Counted from the first letter of the stretch, positions 26,949 through 36,758 are shown. The stretch: DNA of 64,000 bases from Paenibacillus sp. S150 (GCF_019352175.1 NZ_JACBYI010000001.1:186001-250000); one strand, 5' to 3'. Numbers and translations are program-made. The notes: generated by a model from the sequence alone, not told the origin.

Positions 26949-29414
26949 CTAGTTGCCGTACACTTCAAAATCATAGATCGAGTAGGCATATTGCGTTCCT
27001 CTCGCCGCTCCGTACATTCTGACATACCGCGCATTGACCGGAGAAAACGTTATATTCTGCACACCGCCGGTTCCCGACGCCGTCGCATACACCTCCGTCC
27101 AGCTCGCCGCATCATTCGAGGTCTGAAGCTTGAAGCCGCTGGCATAAGCCGCTTCCCAGCGGATCACCGCCCTGCCCACGGACTGTGCGGCCCCCAAGTC
27201 CACATAGATCCATTGCGGGTCGCCCGGACCCGACTCCCATCTCGTGGCTGCCGTTCCATCCGTAACGCCGCCTGCCACATTGCCGTTCGTGGTCGAGCTT
27301 GCCGCCGCCTGCTTGCCTGCAGCCAAATCCGCCGGGGCGTAAACTTCAAATTCATAGATAGAGTAGGCATACTGCGTCCCTCTTGCCGTTCCGTACATCC
27401 TAACGTATCTGGCATTCACCGGACTGAATGTAATGTTCTGCACACCGCCGGTGCCAGACGCCGTCGTATAGACATCCGTCCAATTCACCGCGTCCGTCGA
27501 GACCTGGAGCTTGAACGCTTTGGCATAGGCCGCTTCCCAGTTCAAGGTGACGCTGCCGACCGTTTTGGCCGCTCCAAGGTCGACGTAAATCCACTGCGGG
27601 TCTCCGGGACCCGATTCCCATCTTGCTGCTGTCGTTCCGTCCGTAACGCCGTTTGCCACATTGCCGTTCGTGGTGGAGCTTGCCGTTGCGTTCTTGCCGG
27701 AAGCCAGATTATTCGAAGGGCGGTATCCGACAAACACATTGTTGACCAGAATCTTGTTTCCGCTATAAGCTTTAGTTCCGTTAGCCGGTGTGAGTACGAT
27801 GACCGAAGCTGAATCGGCGGCAATGGAGAAGGCTTGCGTTCCGCTCACGTTTGTTTTCAGCACTGTGTCGTTTACGGCATCGTAGATGTCCACAGGGGCG
27901 GCGCCTACATTGATATTTACCGTTTGACCGCTGGTGTAGGGATTGTAGTACAAATACGACGGATAGGCCGGATCATGGAAAAAGTCTGTTTTTATCAAAT
28001 CAAGCTGCAGTATCTGACTTATATTGGTCGTCTTCACAATCCCGCCGAATACACCGGACAACGCTCCGGAGTAGATGCCGAGATTCGTATTGTACGGCCA
28101 GTTGTATGTTAACGGATCTCCAGTCGCAAAAGGCTTCTTGGTGCTGTCGCCGATTTTCTGGTAACGGAGCCCCTCATAGGGAATGGCGTAATTCGGATCT
28201 CCCGTCCAGAAGGCACTGTCCTGCAAGTCCGCTCCCACCTGATCCGCATAAAAGAGTCTGGCGTTGCTCGCGGCATTCAGCATCCACTTGCCGATCGCCC
28301 TGGCATACCGCTGGTCATATCTCGCAACAGGAACGATGCCCATCGCTGCAGCGAATGTATTCATGGTGAAGGCGTAATTACCGCCATGATCGCTTACGGA
28401 GCCCATAAGTCCATCCATGGCATAGCTGCCGAAGCTCCCGCTCACCCCGCCCCAGGTCGGCCGGTGTGCCGAATTCGCATCGAACGCCCAGTTCATCATT
28501 TTGGTGACATCGTAATTGCCGCCTTGCTCGGCGTTTAACCGGGAGGCGAGCAGCGGCCCCCAGTATTCCAGCGCTTCGTAAGACGGATTGCCGGAGAGAT
28601 TCTGCAGGAAATTCATGCTCCATTTCGCAGCGTTCAGATAATTAGTCCCGCCGAATTTTTTATATGCCCAATATTGCAGCAGGCCCGCCCCGATTGCGGC
28701 ATCCGGCTCCGTACGGTTTCCGTTAATGGGAGCATCCGCCCCAAAGTCATAACCCAGATAGTTGAAATTCACGCTGCTTCCGCCCATGTCGACAATGGCG
28801 TCATACCAGCTGTTCGCCGTGTTCTGCAGAACGGAATCCATGGCGGCCGAAGGGTACAGATAATCCAGTCCGGCGAACGTCAGCGTGGGAAGCAGCACGT
28901 ACCAGAACTCTTCTCCTGCCGTGACGGCACCCGGATTATTGTTGATGATGCCTTCGGCGGTATAGTAGGTTCTGGTCATATCCGCGAAGTTGACACCCGC
29001 GTAGCCGTTGCCGGTCTGGTTGCTTTTGTCGATGCCGGCCAGCGCTCCCCCCAGCACGGACGCCATGCCGGCAACCGCTTCCTGGCCGCCGTTCGGGATG
29101 GGGCTCTTGGGTCCGACATAGGCCGGAAGCTTGAACGTGGTCGTGGACATGTTCAGATGGGTGTCATCCCACAGGGCGATTGGCTTGTAGGTCCCGGTGG
29201 AGGCAAAGTCGAACACGGCGGCATCGAAATTGCGGGCCCGCTGGTTCCAGTCAATCATGCTGTAATTGACGGGCTGATTGGGGAGCGTATTCACATAGGT
29301 AATCCCCGTCTGAGTGACCGGAGCAGCACCGGCAGCGCCAGGATATGCCGCAAACACGGCAGAGACGCCTACACCTGCGGCGAGCAGGCCTGTCAGTATT
29401 CGTTGACGCTTCAT
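26949..29414 (-). CDS. Secreted protein of an unassigned helical-barrel family with two F5/8C domains
   Basis: An 821-residue exported protein: signal peptide (1-33), a roughly 500-residue all-helical region typical of (alpha/alpha) toroid glycosidases and lyases, a small beta domain, and two tandem F5/8C domains (about 545-682 and 683-821) nearly identical to each other. Landmarks are VARYDQRYARAIGKWMLNAA, YEGLRYQKIGD and YNPYTSGQTVNINVG. The helical part is homologous over its full length to the non-exported protein at 36808-38433. I cannot assign a CAZy family. The start at 29414 has GGGGGATTTGAG upstream, and a perfect cre box lies 31 bases ahead, making this the first gene of a transcript toward 24.4 kb. 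Confidence 0.8.
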   Translation of the reverse strand: MKRQRILTGLLAAGVGVSAVFAAYPGAAGAAPVTQTGITYVNTLPNQPVNYSMIDWNQRARNFDAAVFDFASTGTYKPIALWDDTHLNMSTTTFKLPAYVGPKSPIPNGGQEAVAGMASVLGGALAGIDKSNQTGNGYAGVNFADMTRTYYTAEGIINNNPGAVTAGEEFWYVLLPTLTFAGLDYLYPSAAMDSVLQNTANSWYDAIVDMGGSSVNFNYLGYDFGADAPINGNRTEPDAAIGAGLLQYWAYKKFGGTNYLNAAKWSMNFLQNLSGNPSYEALEYWGPLLASRLNAEQGGNYDVTKMMNWAFDANSAHRPTWGGVSGSFGSYAMDGLMGSVSDHGGNYAFTMNTFAAAMGIVPVARYDQRYARAIGKWMLNAASNARLFYADQVGADLQDSAFWTGDPNYAIPYEGLRYQKIGDSTKKPFATGDPLTYNWPYNTNLGIYSGALSGVFGGIVKTTNISQILQLDLIKTDFFHDPAYPSYLYYNPYTSGQTVNINVGAAPVDIYDAVNDTVLKTNVSGTQAFSIAADSASVIVLTPANGTKAYSGNKILVNNVFVGYRPSNNLASGKNATASSTTNGNVANGVTDGTTAARWESGPGDPQWIYVDLGAAKTVGSVTLNWEAAYAKAFKLQVSTDAVNWTDVYTTASGTGGVQNITFSPVNARYVRMYGTARGTQYAYSIYEFEVYAPADLAAGKQAAASSTTNGNVAGGVTDGTAATRWESGPGDPQWIYVDLGAAQSVGRAVIRWEAAYASGFKLQTSNDAASWTEVYATASGTGGVQNITFSPVNARYVRMYGAARGTQYAYSIYDFEVYGN

Positions 29415-29444
29415 TTTCTCAAATCCCCCTTGTATCGCATTTAA

Positions 29445-29459
29445 TGATAACGCTTTCAA
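29445..29459 (-). promoter_or_regulatory. CcpA cre box before the secreted helical-barrel gene
   Basis: TTGAAAGCGTTATCA on the minus strand matches the cre consensus at all positions, 31 bases before the ATG at 29414. Confidence 0.8.
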
Positions 29460-29530
29460 ATTAAAGCGGATATTCAATCTCCATCCAGCCCTCAGCTGCC
29501 GGGTGGGATGGAGATTGGCTTACACTGCAG

Positions 29531-30157
29531 TTAAGCTCCCACTGCCTTCAGCCAGGCTTCGGCGATCAGGCCGTTGCCCGCCGCAGTAGGATGGACGCCG
29601 TCCAGCGACCAATATTCCGGCCCGGTCCCGCTGGCCGCTGCCGTGAATAACCCGTCGAGCGGAACATAGGGCAGGCCGAATTCTCCCGCAAGCTGGCGTA
29701 CCGCCTGGATCTTCGGGTCCAAATCCTCACGCCATGCCCTCTGCTCTTCCCGGACGGGAAGCAGGAACGGCTCAACGAGAACCATATTTGCGTCTAATCG
29801 GTCCTTGGTGACGGTCAGGAGGTTCCGGTATAGCGTATAGAACTCTTCGGTGCTCAGCGGATTATTCTCGTCGTAGCGTCTCCAGGTGTCATTGATGCCC
29901 ACGAAGATGGACACAAGGGTAGGCTTCAGATCGAGGCAATCCTTCTGCCATCTGCGCGTCAGATCAGGGACGCGGTCTCCTCCCACGCCCCGGTTGAGAA
30001 AGGTGACGTTGTTGTCCGGATGCTTGAAGCCGTACTGGGCGGCGATTACCTGGGCGTACCCGATCCCGAGGTCTGAGCCGTCCTCCTGGCGGCGCCAGTT
30101 CTCCGTGATGCTGTCTCCCTGGAACAATACAATGCCGTTTTTGCCGATAAGGGCCAT
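29531..30157 (-). CDS. Cytoplasmic SGNH/GDSL esterase
   Basis: A 208-residue single-domain SGNH hydrolase. Block I is FQGDSITEN (nucleophile Ser), block II NRGVGGDRV (Gly), block III FVGINDTWR (Asn), and block V LDGVHPTAAG (Asp-x-x-His). There is no signal peptide. It is likely a carbohydrate O-acetyl esterase acting on imported oligosaccharides, complementing the exported CE2-like enzyme. AAGGAGTG precedes the start, and it follows the GH130 gene with a gap of seven bases, so both are co-transcribed. Confidence 0.88.
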   Translation of the reverse strand: MALIGKNGIVLFQGDSITENWRRQEDGSDLGIGYAQVIAAQYGFKHPDNNVTFLNRGVGGDRVPDLTRRWQKDCLDLKPTLVSIFVGINDTWRRYDENNPLSTEEFYTLYRNLLTVTKDRLDANMVLVEPFLLPVREEQRAWREDLDPKIQAVRQLAGEFGLPYVPLDGLFTAAASGTGPEYWSLDGVHPTAAGNGLIAEAWLKAVGA

Positions 30158-30164
30158 CGTTCAT

Positions 30165-31223
30165 TCACTCCTTGGTCTGTGTTTGGATAAGCTTTGCTGT
30201 AATGGAAGAAACGGACAGCTCCGCATAGCCGATGCTGGTGTCGCTTGCCCCGTAGTACATTTTGATCAGGCCGTCCTCCTGCAGGGCCCCGCACGGGAAG
30301 ATGACGTTGCCGAAGAACCCTTCCATCTCGTATTCGGCCTCCGGGGACATCAGCGGCAGCTCGCTGCGCGCGATGACTCTCCAGGGCTCGTTCTTGTCCA
30401 GCAATAAAGCCCCGATAGAGTACTTATTGTCCCGGTCCGCGCCGTGGTAAATTTCCAGCCAGCCCTCGCCGGTCTCCAGCGGCACCAGGCTGGCGCCGAT
30501 CCGGCCGCCGTCCCATTGCCCTTCGCGCACGCCGATCAGCTGCCGGTGATTGCCCCATTGCAGCAGATCGGAGGATTCGGCGATCCAGATTTCCGGCTGG
30601 CCGTAATGGGAGCAGGAAGGCCGGTGAAGGGCATAATATTTGCCCGCGATGAGCCGTGGAAACAAGACAACGTCTTTGTTGTCCGGATGAAACAGATTGC
30701 CGTGCCGCTTAAAGCCCGCAAAGTCTGTGGTAGAAATCATCGAGGCGCAAATACCATACTCGGATATGGCGGAATAGGTGATATAGTACGTACCGCCGAT
30801 TTGCGTAATCCGCGGATCTTCGATTCCATAGCTCTCATATTTCGTCTCCGGCATTATTGTCGGCTTGTCATCTATGCGGAAATGAACGCCGCCGCCGCTT
30901 CGCGCCACTCTGAAATGGGAGATCGAGGTCAAATAATTCCGCTCTGTCGTCTTGACGACCCGGGGATCGGAGAAGTCGTATTCGGGTTTTCTGGGAATCT
31001 CCTGCATGGTGATTTCATTCCGGCCGGCATCGTACAGCGGGGTCAAATACACCGCAGGGTCCCGGCTGACCGGCCGTTCCGCCACGCGGAGCATGAGGAT
31101 GACTTCATTGCCAAGACGCGCGGCCCCGGCATTGAATACACCGATTACTTCCATCGCTGGATTGGAGGGACGGACATCCTCCGGCCTTATAATCGGGTTA
31201 AGCTCCGATCTGTACAGTTCCAT
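30165..31223 (-). CDS. GH130-family glycoside phosphorylase/hydrolase
   Basis: A 352-residue five-bladed propeller. NAGAARLGNEVILMLRVAE and YGIEDPRIT are the family marks; the Asp in GIEDPRI is the catalytic acid. Phosphate-binding residues typical of phosphorylases would lie in the HRPSCSHYGQPEIWIAES region, which I cannot judge without alignment. Known members act on beta-1,2- or beta-1,4-mannosides, so a mannose-containing glycan is the best guess for this locus (inference). It is cytoplasmic and sits between two esterase genes. The ribosome site is AGGAGTG. Confidence 0.88.
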   Translation of the reverse strand: MELYRSELNPIIRPEDVRPSNPAMEVIGVFNAGAARLGNEVILMLRVAERPVSRDPAVYLTPLYDAGRNEITMQEIPRKPEYDFSDPRVVKTTERNYLTSISHFRVARSGGGVHFRIDDKPTIMPETKYESYGIEDPRITQIGGTYYITYSAISEYGICASMISTTDFAGFKRHGNLFHPDNKDVVLFPRLIAGKYYALHRPSCSHYGQPEIWIAESSDLLQWGNHRQLIGVREGQWDGGRIGASLVPLETGEGWLEIYHGADRDNKYSIGALLLDKNEPWRVIARSELPLMSPEAEYEMEGFFGNVIFPCGALQEDGLIKMYYGASDTSIGYAELSVSSITAKLIQTQTKE

Positions 31224-31236
31224 AGTCTGAACACTC

Positions 31237-32628
31237 CTATTCTTTCGTTACGGCTACATTGTAGAAACAAAGCATGGGCAGATGGGAATCCAGGTCGAAG
31301 GGGGCAAACACGGAAGGATTCTGCTCGAAGCAGCCGTGGATTCGGGCCGCACCGGCGATCTCCCTGCCCAGCCGGAGCTCCAGATTGCCGTCATTGCCGT
31401 GCTCGAAGCCATCCACGGCTACCGCTCCCGCTTCATCCTCCAGATGAAACGGAAAGAGATGCTTCACCGTGTCATACATCTCCAGCCTGGTATTCACATG
31501 ATCGAATGTCAGCTTTACCCTCCGGTCTTCGGTCTGCACCGCTTGCCTGATATTAGGAGCGTGGCAGTAAACCGCCCGCCGTCCGTACAGCTCCCACAGC
31601 GCGACGTTGGCCAGCCGCTCCCCGAGCATCAGATTGGATGGCGAATCGTTATGAATTGCATCCGACAAGGTGCAGTCAATTGAAGGCACGATGTAGACGT
31701 TATTGAGGAGCAGCGGTGCCTGCCGCTGAGCTTCCCGGACTTGTCCCCAATGACGGTCCGCTGTCTCGTCGGCACGTTCCGTTAGCCGGTTGAGCTGGAC
31801 CGTTAACACCGGCAGCAGCGAATCCCCCAGATCGTTCCGCAAATTCGCGATAAACCGGACAAACCGCTCCAAGTAATCATCTCCCAGCCCCAGCGCCGCA
31901 TCCGAGCAGCCCTGATGCCAGAGGATGCCGCTCACGCGGCAATGCCCGCCCTGCGACTTGACAATCTCCAGCAGATTCCGGTAGAGAGCGCCTTCCTCAT
32001 CCGGATTCCATTCGCCGAGCCGCGAGCCGCCCGCCGCCGTCTGAATCAGGCCGACCGGATACCCCAGCTCCCGCTTGAGATGGCGGGCAAAGCTGAGGTA
32101 AGGCGAATGCCCGCCGTTGCTTCCTTCGCGGTTCGCCTCATGCACTGTGCCGGTCGATTCATTCAGCGGATGCGAAGCGATATCCCAGGTTCCTCTGTTC
32201 CGGAGCAGGTGTATGCCAAGCTCCGGAGGATCGTATATGGGATCTCTTCCGAAGCCGGAGGAATTGCTCTGGCCCGCAATGACGAACACGTCGCCTACGC
32301 CCACATGATGGATCATATCGCCGCGCAGCGCCCACTCGAACGGGTTGCCGTCATGGCTCAGGCAGGTTTCGATCCGGTACAGGCCGCCGGCGGGAACGCC
32401 TGACAAGACAATGCTCCACCTCCGGCCGTCATCTTCCTGATGGCATCTTGTCCACGGCACAATGACGGTGCTTGAATCCTCCCGGACAATCCTGGCACAC
32501 ACTTCAGGGCGGCTGAGCGGCTCGTTATGGTCCCAGGTGCCGGACACAGGAATGTCGGCATAGCCGTCCGTCTGCTGGATAATACTCCAATCGGCAGGCC
32601 CGTTCTCAATCATGGCCCCAATTTGCAT
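31237..32628 (-). CDS. Sialate O-acetylesterase-type (SASA) carbohydrate esterase
   Basis: A 463-residue SASA/DUF303 protein: an N-terminal beta domain (about 1-100), then VFVIAGQSNSSGFGRD with the nucleophile Ser and ILWHQGCSDA, where the family usually has WxQGES; a C-terminal beta domain follows the esterase core. No signal peptide is present. I choose 32628 because GGGAGGGAGGTGG is spaced seven bases from it; the longer frame translates that ribosome site. The enzyme is the third esterase of the locus and is probably cytoplasmic, removing acetyl groups from imported sugars. Confidence 0.82.
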   Translation of the reverse strand: MQIGAMIENGPADWSIIQQTDGYADIPVSGTWDHNEPLSRPEVCARIVREDSSTVIVPWTRCHQEDDGRRWSIVLSGVPAGGLYRIETCLSHDGNPFEWALRGDMIHHVGVGDVFVIAGQSNSSGFGRDPIYDPPELGIHLLRNRGTWDIASHPLNESTGTVHEANREGSNGGHSPYLSFARHLKRELGYPVGLIQTAAGGSRLGEWNPDEEGALYRNLLEIVKSQGGHCRVSGILWHQGCSDAALGLGDDYLERFVRFIANLRNDLGDSLLPVLTVQLNRLTERADETADRHWGQVREAQRQAPLLLNNVYIVPSIDCTLSDAIHNDSPSNLMLGERLANVALWELYGRRAVYCHAPNIRQAVQTEDRRVKLTFDHVNTRLEMYDTVKHLFPFHLEDEAGAVAVDGFEHGNDGNLELRLGREIAGAARIHGCFEQNPSVFAPFDLDSHLPMLCFYNVAVTKE

Positions 32629-32647
32629 CTGCGGACCACCTCCCTCC

Positions 32648-33592
32648 CTAATGCTGCTCATATTCCAGAAAAGGATCAGGTATCAGAATTCTGCAGGCTT
32701 CGGCATCGCTGGCCCCGACATACAGCTCGGCCATTCCTCCGGCCTTCCGCACCAGGCCGCCGCTGAAGATGACATCCGCCAGACCGGCCCGCTTGTACTC
32801 CCCCTCCGGGAAATCTGCACGCCGGGCGATGATCTTCACCGGTGTCCGCTCCAGCGTATCCGGGTCGAAGGCGAAGGTGATTGCATAATAATGCCGGCTG
32901 CCCCTGCCGTCGAAGGAAGCGATATGGCCCAGCACGCCGACCCGGCCGCCTTCCAGCAGATGCGGCTCATTGGCCCCTCCCCATTCCTCCCGGGTGAACT
33001 GGTTCTCAAACAGCGGGGCTGCCGCGATGTCTTCCGGCGTAATGTCCGCAAGCGAGCGCGCTTTATAGAAGCCGATGCTGCCCCTGCCGCCCTTGAACCC
33101 CTGCGGTCTCGTCAGCACGCCAATCTCTCCGCCTGCCAGCTCGATGAGGCGCAGATCCTTCATCTGATAAGGCCCCCTGAGAAACAATTCAAGGCTGGCG
33201 ATATCCTTGCCGCGGTAGAATTGGGTAATCCAGGATACGATGTGCTCCGGATACAGCGGATCGGGAATAACCCGCACGCCCCCGAAGATAAGCTCCCCGT
33301 TGATCCGGGTGAAGAACGGGTCCTGCAGCTCATAGGAGGGATAATCGGGATGCGGCACCCAGGCCTCCTGCTCCTCCCGGAAAAAAACGACCTCGGAATA
33401 TTCCGTCTCCCGGCTCTCCACACGTCCGGCAATAATCAGCCCTCCCCGGTCGGTGAAGGGTGCGGTAATGTTGTATACGTCCTTTCCGCCCGTTCCTTCA
33501 AAGCGAAGCTTAATCCCTTTACGGGCGTTCCCCTTTCCATATTGCCCCAGTAACGATGAGGTAGTCTGGATATTGTTTTGTCCGAATTGCAT
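32648..33592 (-). CDS. DUF1861 family protein (GH130-like propeller)
   Basis: A 314-residue protein with DUF1861 landmarks: DVYNITAPFTDRGGLIIAGR, VESRETEYSEVVFF, LQDPFFTRINGELIFGGVRV and EWGGANEPHLL. The fold is expected to be a five-bladed propeller related to GH43/GH130, and the family is functionally uncharacterised as far as I know. The start at 33592 follows GGAGG; the longer frame begins inside upstream non-coding sequence. It is the first gene of a tight run with SASA, GH130 and SGNH genes, so it probably acts on the same oligosaccharide. Confidence 0.82.
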   Translation of the reverse strand: MQFGQNNIQTTSSLLGQYGKGNARKGIKLRFEGTGGKDVYNITAPFTDRGGLIIAGRVESRETEYSEVVFFREEQEAWVPHPDYPSYELQDPFFTRINGELIFGGVRVIPDPLYPEHIVSWITQFYRGKDIASLELFLRGPYQMKDLRLIELAGGEIGVLTRPQGFKGGRGSIGFYKARSLADITPEDIAAAPLFENQFTREEWGGANEPHLLEGGRVGVLGHIASFDGRGSRHYYAITFAFDPDTLERTPVKIIARRADFPEGEYKRAGLADVIFSGGLVRKAGGMAELYVGASDAEACRILIPDPFLEYEQH

Positions 33593-33741
33593 AAAGTGCC
33601 TCCACCCGGTTTGCAAGCAAACCTTCTCTGATTTGAAAATGACTTTCCGGTGATTTAATCATACGCCGGGCAGATTCCGGGACGGGATAGAGGCATTTGC
33701 CGGAATTGCAGGATTTTTTTATCCGCCGGAGGCGGCCAGCA

Positions 33742-33787
33742 CAAAAAAAAGCCCCCTCCGGCAAAATTCTCTCCTGCCGGAGGGGCC
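33742..33787 (-). terminator. Terminator of the sensor/regulator operon
   Basis: GGCCCCTCCGGCA and TGCCGGAGGGGGC form a strong stem followed by eight T on the minus strand, 13 bases after the response regulator stop at 33800. Confidence 0.92.
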
Positions 33788-33799
33788 AATCGCGGATAT

Positions 33800-34846
33800 T
33801 TAACCTTTCCGGCTCTGCAAGCGGTACTCGGACGGCGCGATCCCGTTCTTCATGCGGAAGATCTTGCCGAAGTACTTCTCATCCTGGAAGCCCGACTGCT
33901 CCGCAATCTGGTAGACCGGATAATTCGTGGTATGCAGCAGATGCTGGGCCAGCCTGATATTGCGGTCCTGCATATAGTTCACGAACGATATGCCCACAAT
34001 CTCCTTGAAGCATTTGCTGAAATAGCTGATGCTCATATTGATGGCCTTGCAGATATCACTCTGGCTTAATTTATTGCCTTCATGCCGGCTGATGATATCC
34101 AGGGAGCGGATGATTGAATCGATCACATCCTCCGAGTGCATCGTGTCGCGCAGCAGCCTCATCGCCTCCCGGCGGTAGGAAGACAGCCAGCCCTTGAGAT
34201 CGGCGAACGAGTCCATATCCGCAAGCTCCGGTTCCCCGGACTGCAGCTTCTCAAGCACCGGACAGATCAGGCTCCAGTTCCGGTGCGCGGAAGCTGCGTG
34301 ATCCCTCCACTCGGAGAGGCTCAGGCGCTCCTCGGAGCGGAGCATCAATTCCTCAAATTCCGTGTCCTTCACCAGCCAGGACAGTCCCTTCCATCGCTGG
34401 AACAGCTCTTCCTTCTGCGTGGAAGCCTGGGTTTCCTGCAGCTTCTCACGTTCCTCGGCTGCAGCGGTCTGGTGAATCTGCGTCGATACCCTGCCGAGCA
34501 GCGCATCGACGGATTGATCGTCAAACTGTGTTTTTACCATATAATCCATGGCTCCAAGCCTGAGCGCCTGCTGCAGATAATCAAAATCCTGGTGGCAGGT
34601 CAAGACGACGGTGCGGACCTTCGGATGCTTATCCCTCAGCACGCGGATGAAATCAAGTCCGTTCATGCCCGGCATGGAGATGTCCGTGAATACGAGATCA
34701 ACATCCTGGCTGCCTATCGCAGGGAGCGCTTCTTCTGCGGAGGAGGCATCGCCTACCAGCTGCATCCCGTACCGCGCGAACGGGAGTATACTGATGATGC
34801 CTCTGCGGACAAGCGGCTCGTCTTCCACCAGATACACCTTGATCAT
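33800..34846 (-). CDS. YesN-type response regulator of the polysaccharide locus
   Basis: A 348-residue regulator. The REC domain has EDE at 8-10, phosphoacceptor Asp55 in VFTDISMPG and Lys in YMVKTQ; the C-terminal AraC double HTH has CKAINMSISYFSKCFKEIVG and IAEQSGFQDEKYFGKIFRMK. It overlaps the kinase gene by four bases (ATGA). It should activate the flanking hydrolase and transporter operons when the cognate kinase senses the glycan. Confidence 0.93.
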   Translation of the reverse strand: MIKVYLVEDEPLVRRGIISILPFARYGMQLVGDASSAEEALPAIGSQDVDLVFTDISMPGMNGLDFIRVLRDKHPKVRTVVLTCHQDFDYLQQALRLGAMDYMVKTQFDDQSVDALLGRVSTQIHQTAAAEEREKLQETQASTQKEELFQRWKGLSWLVKDTEFEELMLRSEERLSLSEWRDHAASAHRNWSLICPVLEKLQSGEPELADMDSFADLKGWLSSYRREAMRLLRDTMHSEDVIDSIIRSLDIISRHEGNKLSQSDICKAINMSISYFSKCFKEIVGISFVNYMQDRNIRLAQHLLHTTNYPVYQIAEQSGFQDEKYFGKIFRMKNGIAPSEYRLQSRKG

Positions 34847-36597
34847 GAGAATCCCTCTCTTTCTAAGGTTGCCGGTATGCGGATGGTAATCACCGTGCCT
34901 TCGCCAATTTTGCTGTCAATGGTCATTCCGGCCCCGCCGCCATAGTATACCTCCAGCATTTTCCGCACGTATCCAAGTCCAATGCCCATTCCCGCCTTCT
35001 CGCCCTTGTCTGCATTCAGGAGCTCGTTCATTCGTTCCTCCGAAATCCCGTTCCCCTCGTCGGCCACCGTGAGCAGTATTCCCGCCGCTGTCCGGCGCAC
35101 GGTTACGCTGATGGAGCCTTGATCGCTCTGCAGTCCGTGGTACAGCGCATTCTCCACGAGCGGCTGAAGCACAAATCGCGGAATGGGAACCGCTTCAATC
35201 TCCGGGTCCAGCTCCACAGGAATATTGAACCGGTGGTCATAGCGGATATTCTGCAGCTCGATATAATCCTGAAGCGCATCAATCTCTTCCCGGATGGTTA
35301 CGATCATATTGTTCTTTTTCAGATTATAGTGCAGCACCCGCGTGAAGACCTTGACCAGCTCGAAGATATCCTTCTGGCCCTTCTCCAGTGCAAGGAACTG
35401 AATCGTATTAAGCGTGTTGTGCAGAAAATGCGGATTGATCTGGGACATCAGCTTCTCCACTTCAAGCTCCGCTTTGCGGCGCTCCTTGGTCTCCACCTCG
35501 GCGAGCAGTCCGCTGACCTTCTCCCGCATCGCCTGAAAGCTGTTGAACAGGGAATTGAATTCCAGCAGGCGGGTGCGCAGCTGGGGCAGTTCCTTCTGAT
35601 TATAGCTGAACAGCTTGATCTCCTTGTTCATATGATTTAAGGGGCGGTATACCATCCGCCAGATAAACAACACGGTCATGACCGTGAGCGCCAGCGACAG
35701 AAGAGCCGTAAATAGAAACTGGATCTGCCACTGGTTCAATTCTTTCGTATACACGCTCTGCGGAATCAGAAACAGCTCCTTCCAGCCGTTCACCCCTTCC
35801 GCCGAGAAGAACTTATAGGACTGGAGCCGGCTGTCTCCCGCCTTAAGCAAGGTTCCCGCCGGGATCTCCTCCGCTTGCGAGAACAGCACCTTATCCGCCG
35901 GATCGACCAGCAGCTGCTTAATGGAAGCGCCGGTATCCTCCGAGGACAGCTTGATGTCCGGGGCAAACCGGGTCTCCAGATAAATATAGAACTCATTTCC
36001 GAGACTGTGTTCGATTTTGCGGGTGAGCGAGAAGACCTCTTCGGAATGGCCCACAAATACGGAAGGATGCGGCCCCTGGTAGGAGAGCTGATTGGCCACA
36101 TACAGTGTAGGAAATAAGTCTCCCATGAAATTCTCCTTCGAGAACTCGCCCTGCATCGGGGCGGATTCGAATTGGAACGGAGCTTCGCTGTCCGGAAAAT
36201 AGAAGAACAGACCGTTGACCGTAGGACTGGAAAAAATAATATTGGTCAGCGACTTATCGATGGCGAGATACTGCTCCGTCTTCTGTACCGGATCATTGTT
36301 CTGCAGGTACTCGATGACATCATCCCCCATTCCCCCATCGACCACCAGCAACTGCGAGACACTGCTCAGGTTGGCGAACACCTTCTCCAGGGAATCCTTG
36401 CGCGTATTCACCATCGACTGATAATTGGAGCTGATTTTCTCCTCCTGCGCCTTGTACATCCAGTAATAGGAAGTGAACCCAATCAGAACAATGGGCGTGA
36501 CCGTAACGATTACGAGCAGAATCCATAACCGCCCTTTCAGCGTATCCGGCCAAAAGAGCTTACGCCACAGCCGCTTCTCCACCATCCTCATCCCCAT
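34843..36597 (-). CDS. YesM-type sensor histidine kinase of the polysaccharide locus
   Basis: A 584-residue membrane sensor: membrane segment near 22-42 (LWILLVIVTVTPIVLIGFTS), an extracytoplasmic Cache-like region, a second membrane segment (LFTALLSLALTVMTVLFIW), HAMP, His_kinase with MSQINPHFLHNTLN, and an HATPase domain ending GLGYVRKMLEVYYGG. The start at 36597 is an ATG with GGGGGG seven bases upstream; three further Met codons follow closely. A palindromic cre-like operator lies about 130 bases upstream. Confidence 0.93.
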   Translation of the reverse strand: MGMRMVEKRLWRKLFWPDTLKGRLWILLVIVTVTPIVLIGFTSYYWMYKAQEEKISSNYQSMVNTRKDSLEKVFANLSSVSQLLVVDGGMGDDVIEYLQNNDPVQKTEQYLAIDKSLTNIIFSSPTVNGLFFYFPDSEAPFQFESAPMQGEFSKENFMGDLFPTLYVANQLSYQGPHPSVFVGHSEEVFSLTRKIEHSLGNEFYIYLETRFAPDIKLSSEDTGASIKQLLVDPADKVLFSQAEEIPAGTLLKAGDSRLQSYKFFSAEGVNGWKELFLIPQSVYTKELNQWQIQFLFTALLSLALTVMTVLFIWRMVYRPLNHMNKEIKLFSYNQKELPQLRTRLLEFNSLFNSFQAMREKVSGLLAEVETKERRKAELEVEKLMSQINPHFLHNTLNTIQFLALEKGQKDIFELVKVFTRVLHYNLKKNNMIVTIREEIDALQDYIELQNIRYDHRFNIPVELDPEIEAVPIPRFVLQPLVENALYHGLQSDQGSISVTVRRTAAGILLTVADEGNGISEERMNELLNADKGEKAGMGIGLGYVRKMLEVYYGGGAGMTIDSKIGEGTVITIRIPATLEREGFS

Positions 36598-36730
36598 CGC
36601 CAATCCCCCCGGAACCTATATTATACAATCGCCGGGCGGAGAGGCGTTACCTGCTCATTTGTTGCCATACGCGTGTTTTTTTGTCCGCGCTGCCTCTGAA
36701 TTCCCATTCCCCGTGTACGGCCAGTATAAC

Positions 36731-36746
36731 ATGATAGCGTTATCAT
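36731..36746 (-). promoter_or_regulatory. Palindromic cre/LacI-type operator
   Basis: ATGATAGCGTTATCAT is a near-perfect palindrome that fits the extended cre pattern WTGNNANCGNTNNCAW at all positions. It sits upstream of the kinase/regulator operon. Confidence 0.65.
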
Positions 36747-36758
36747 CCATAGACAAGA

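Noticed and set aside
30444..31550. 368-codon plus-strand frame opposite GH130 and SASA genes
   Set aside because: Antisense shadow crossing two real genes and their junction.
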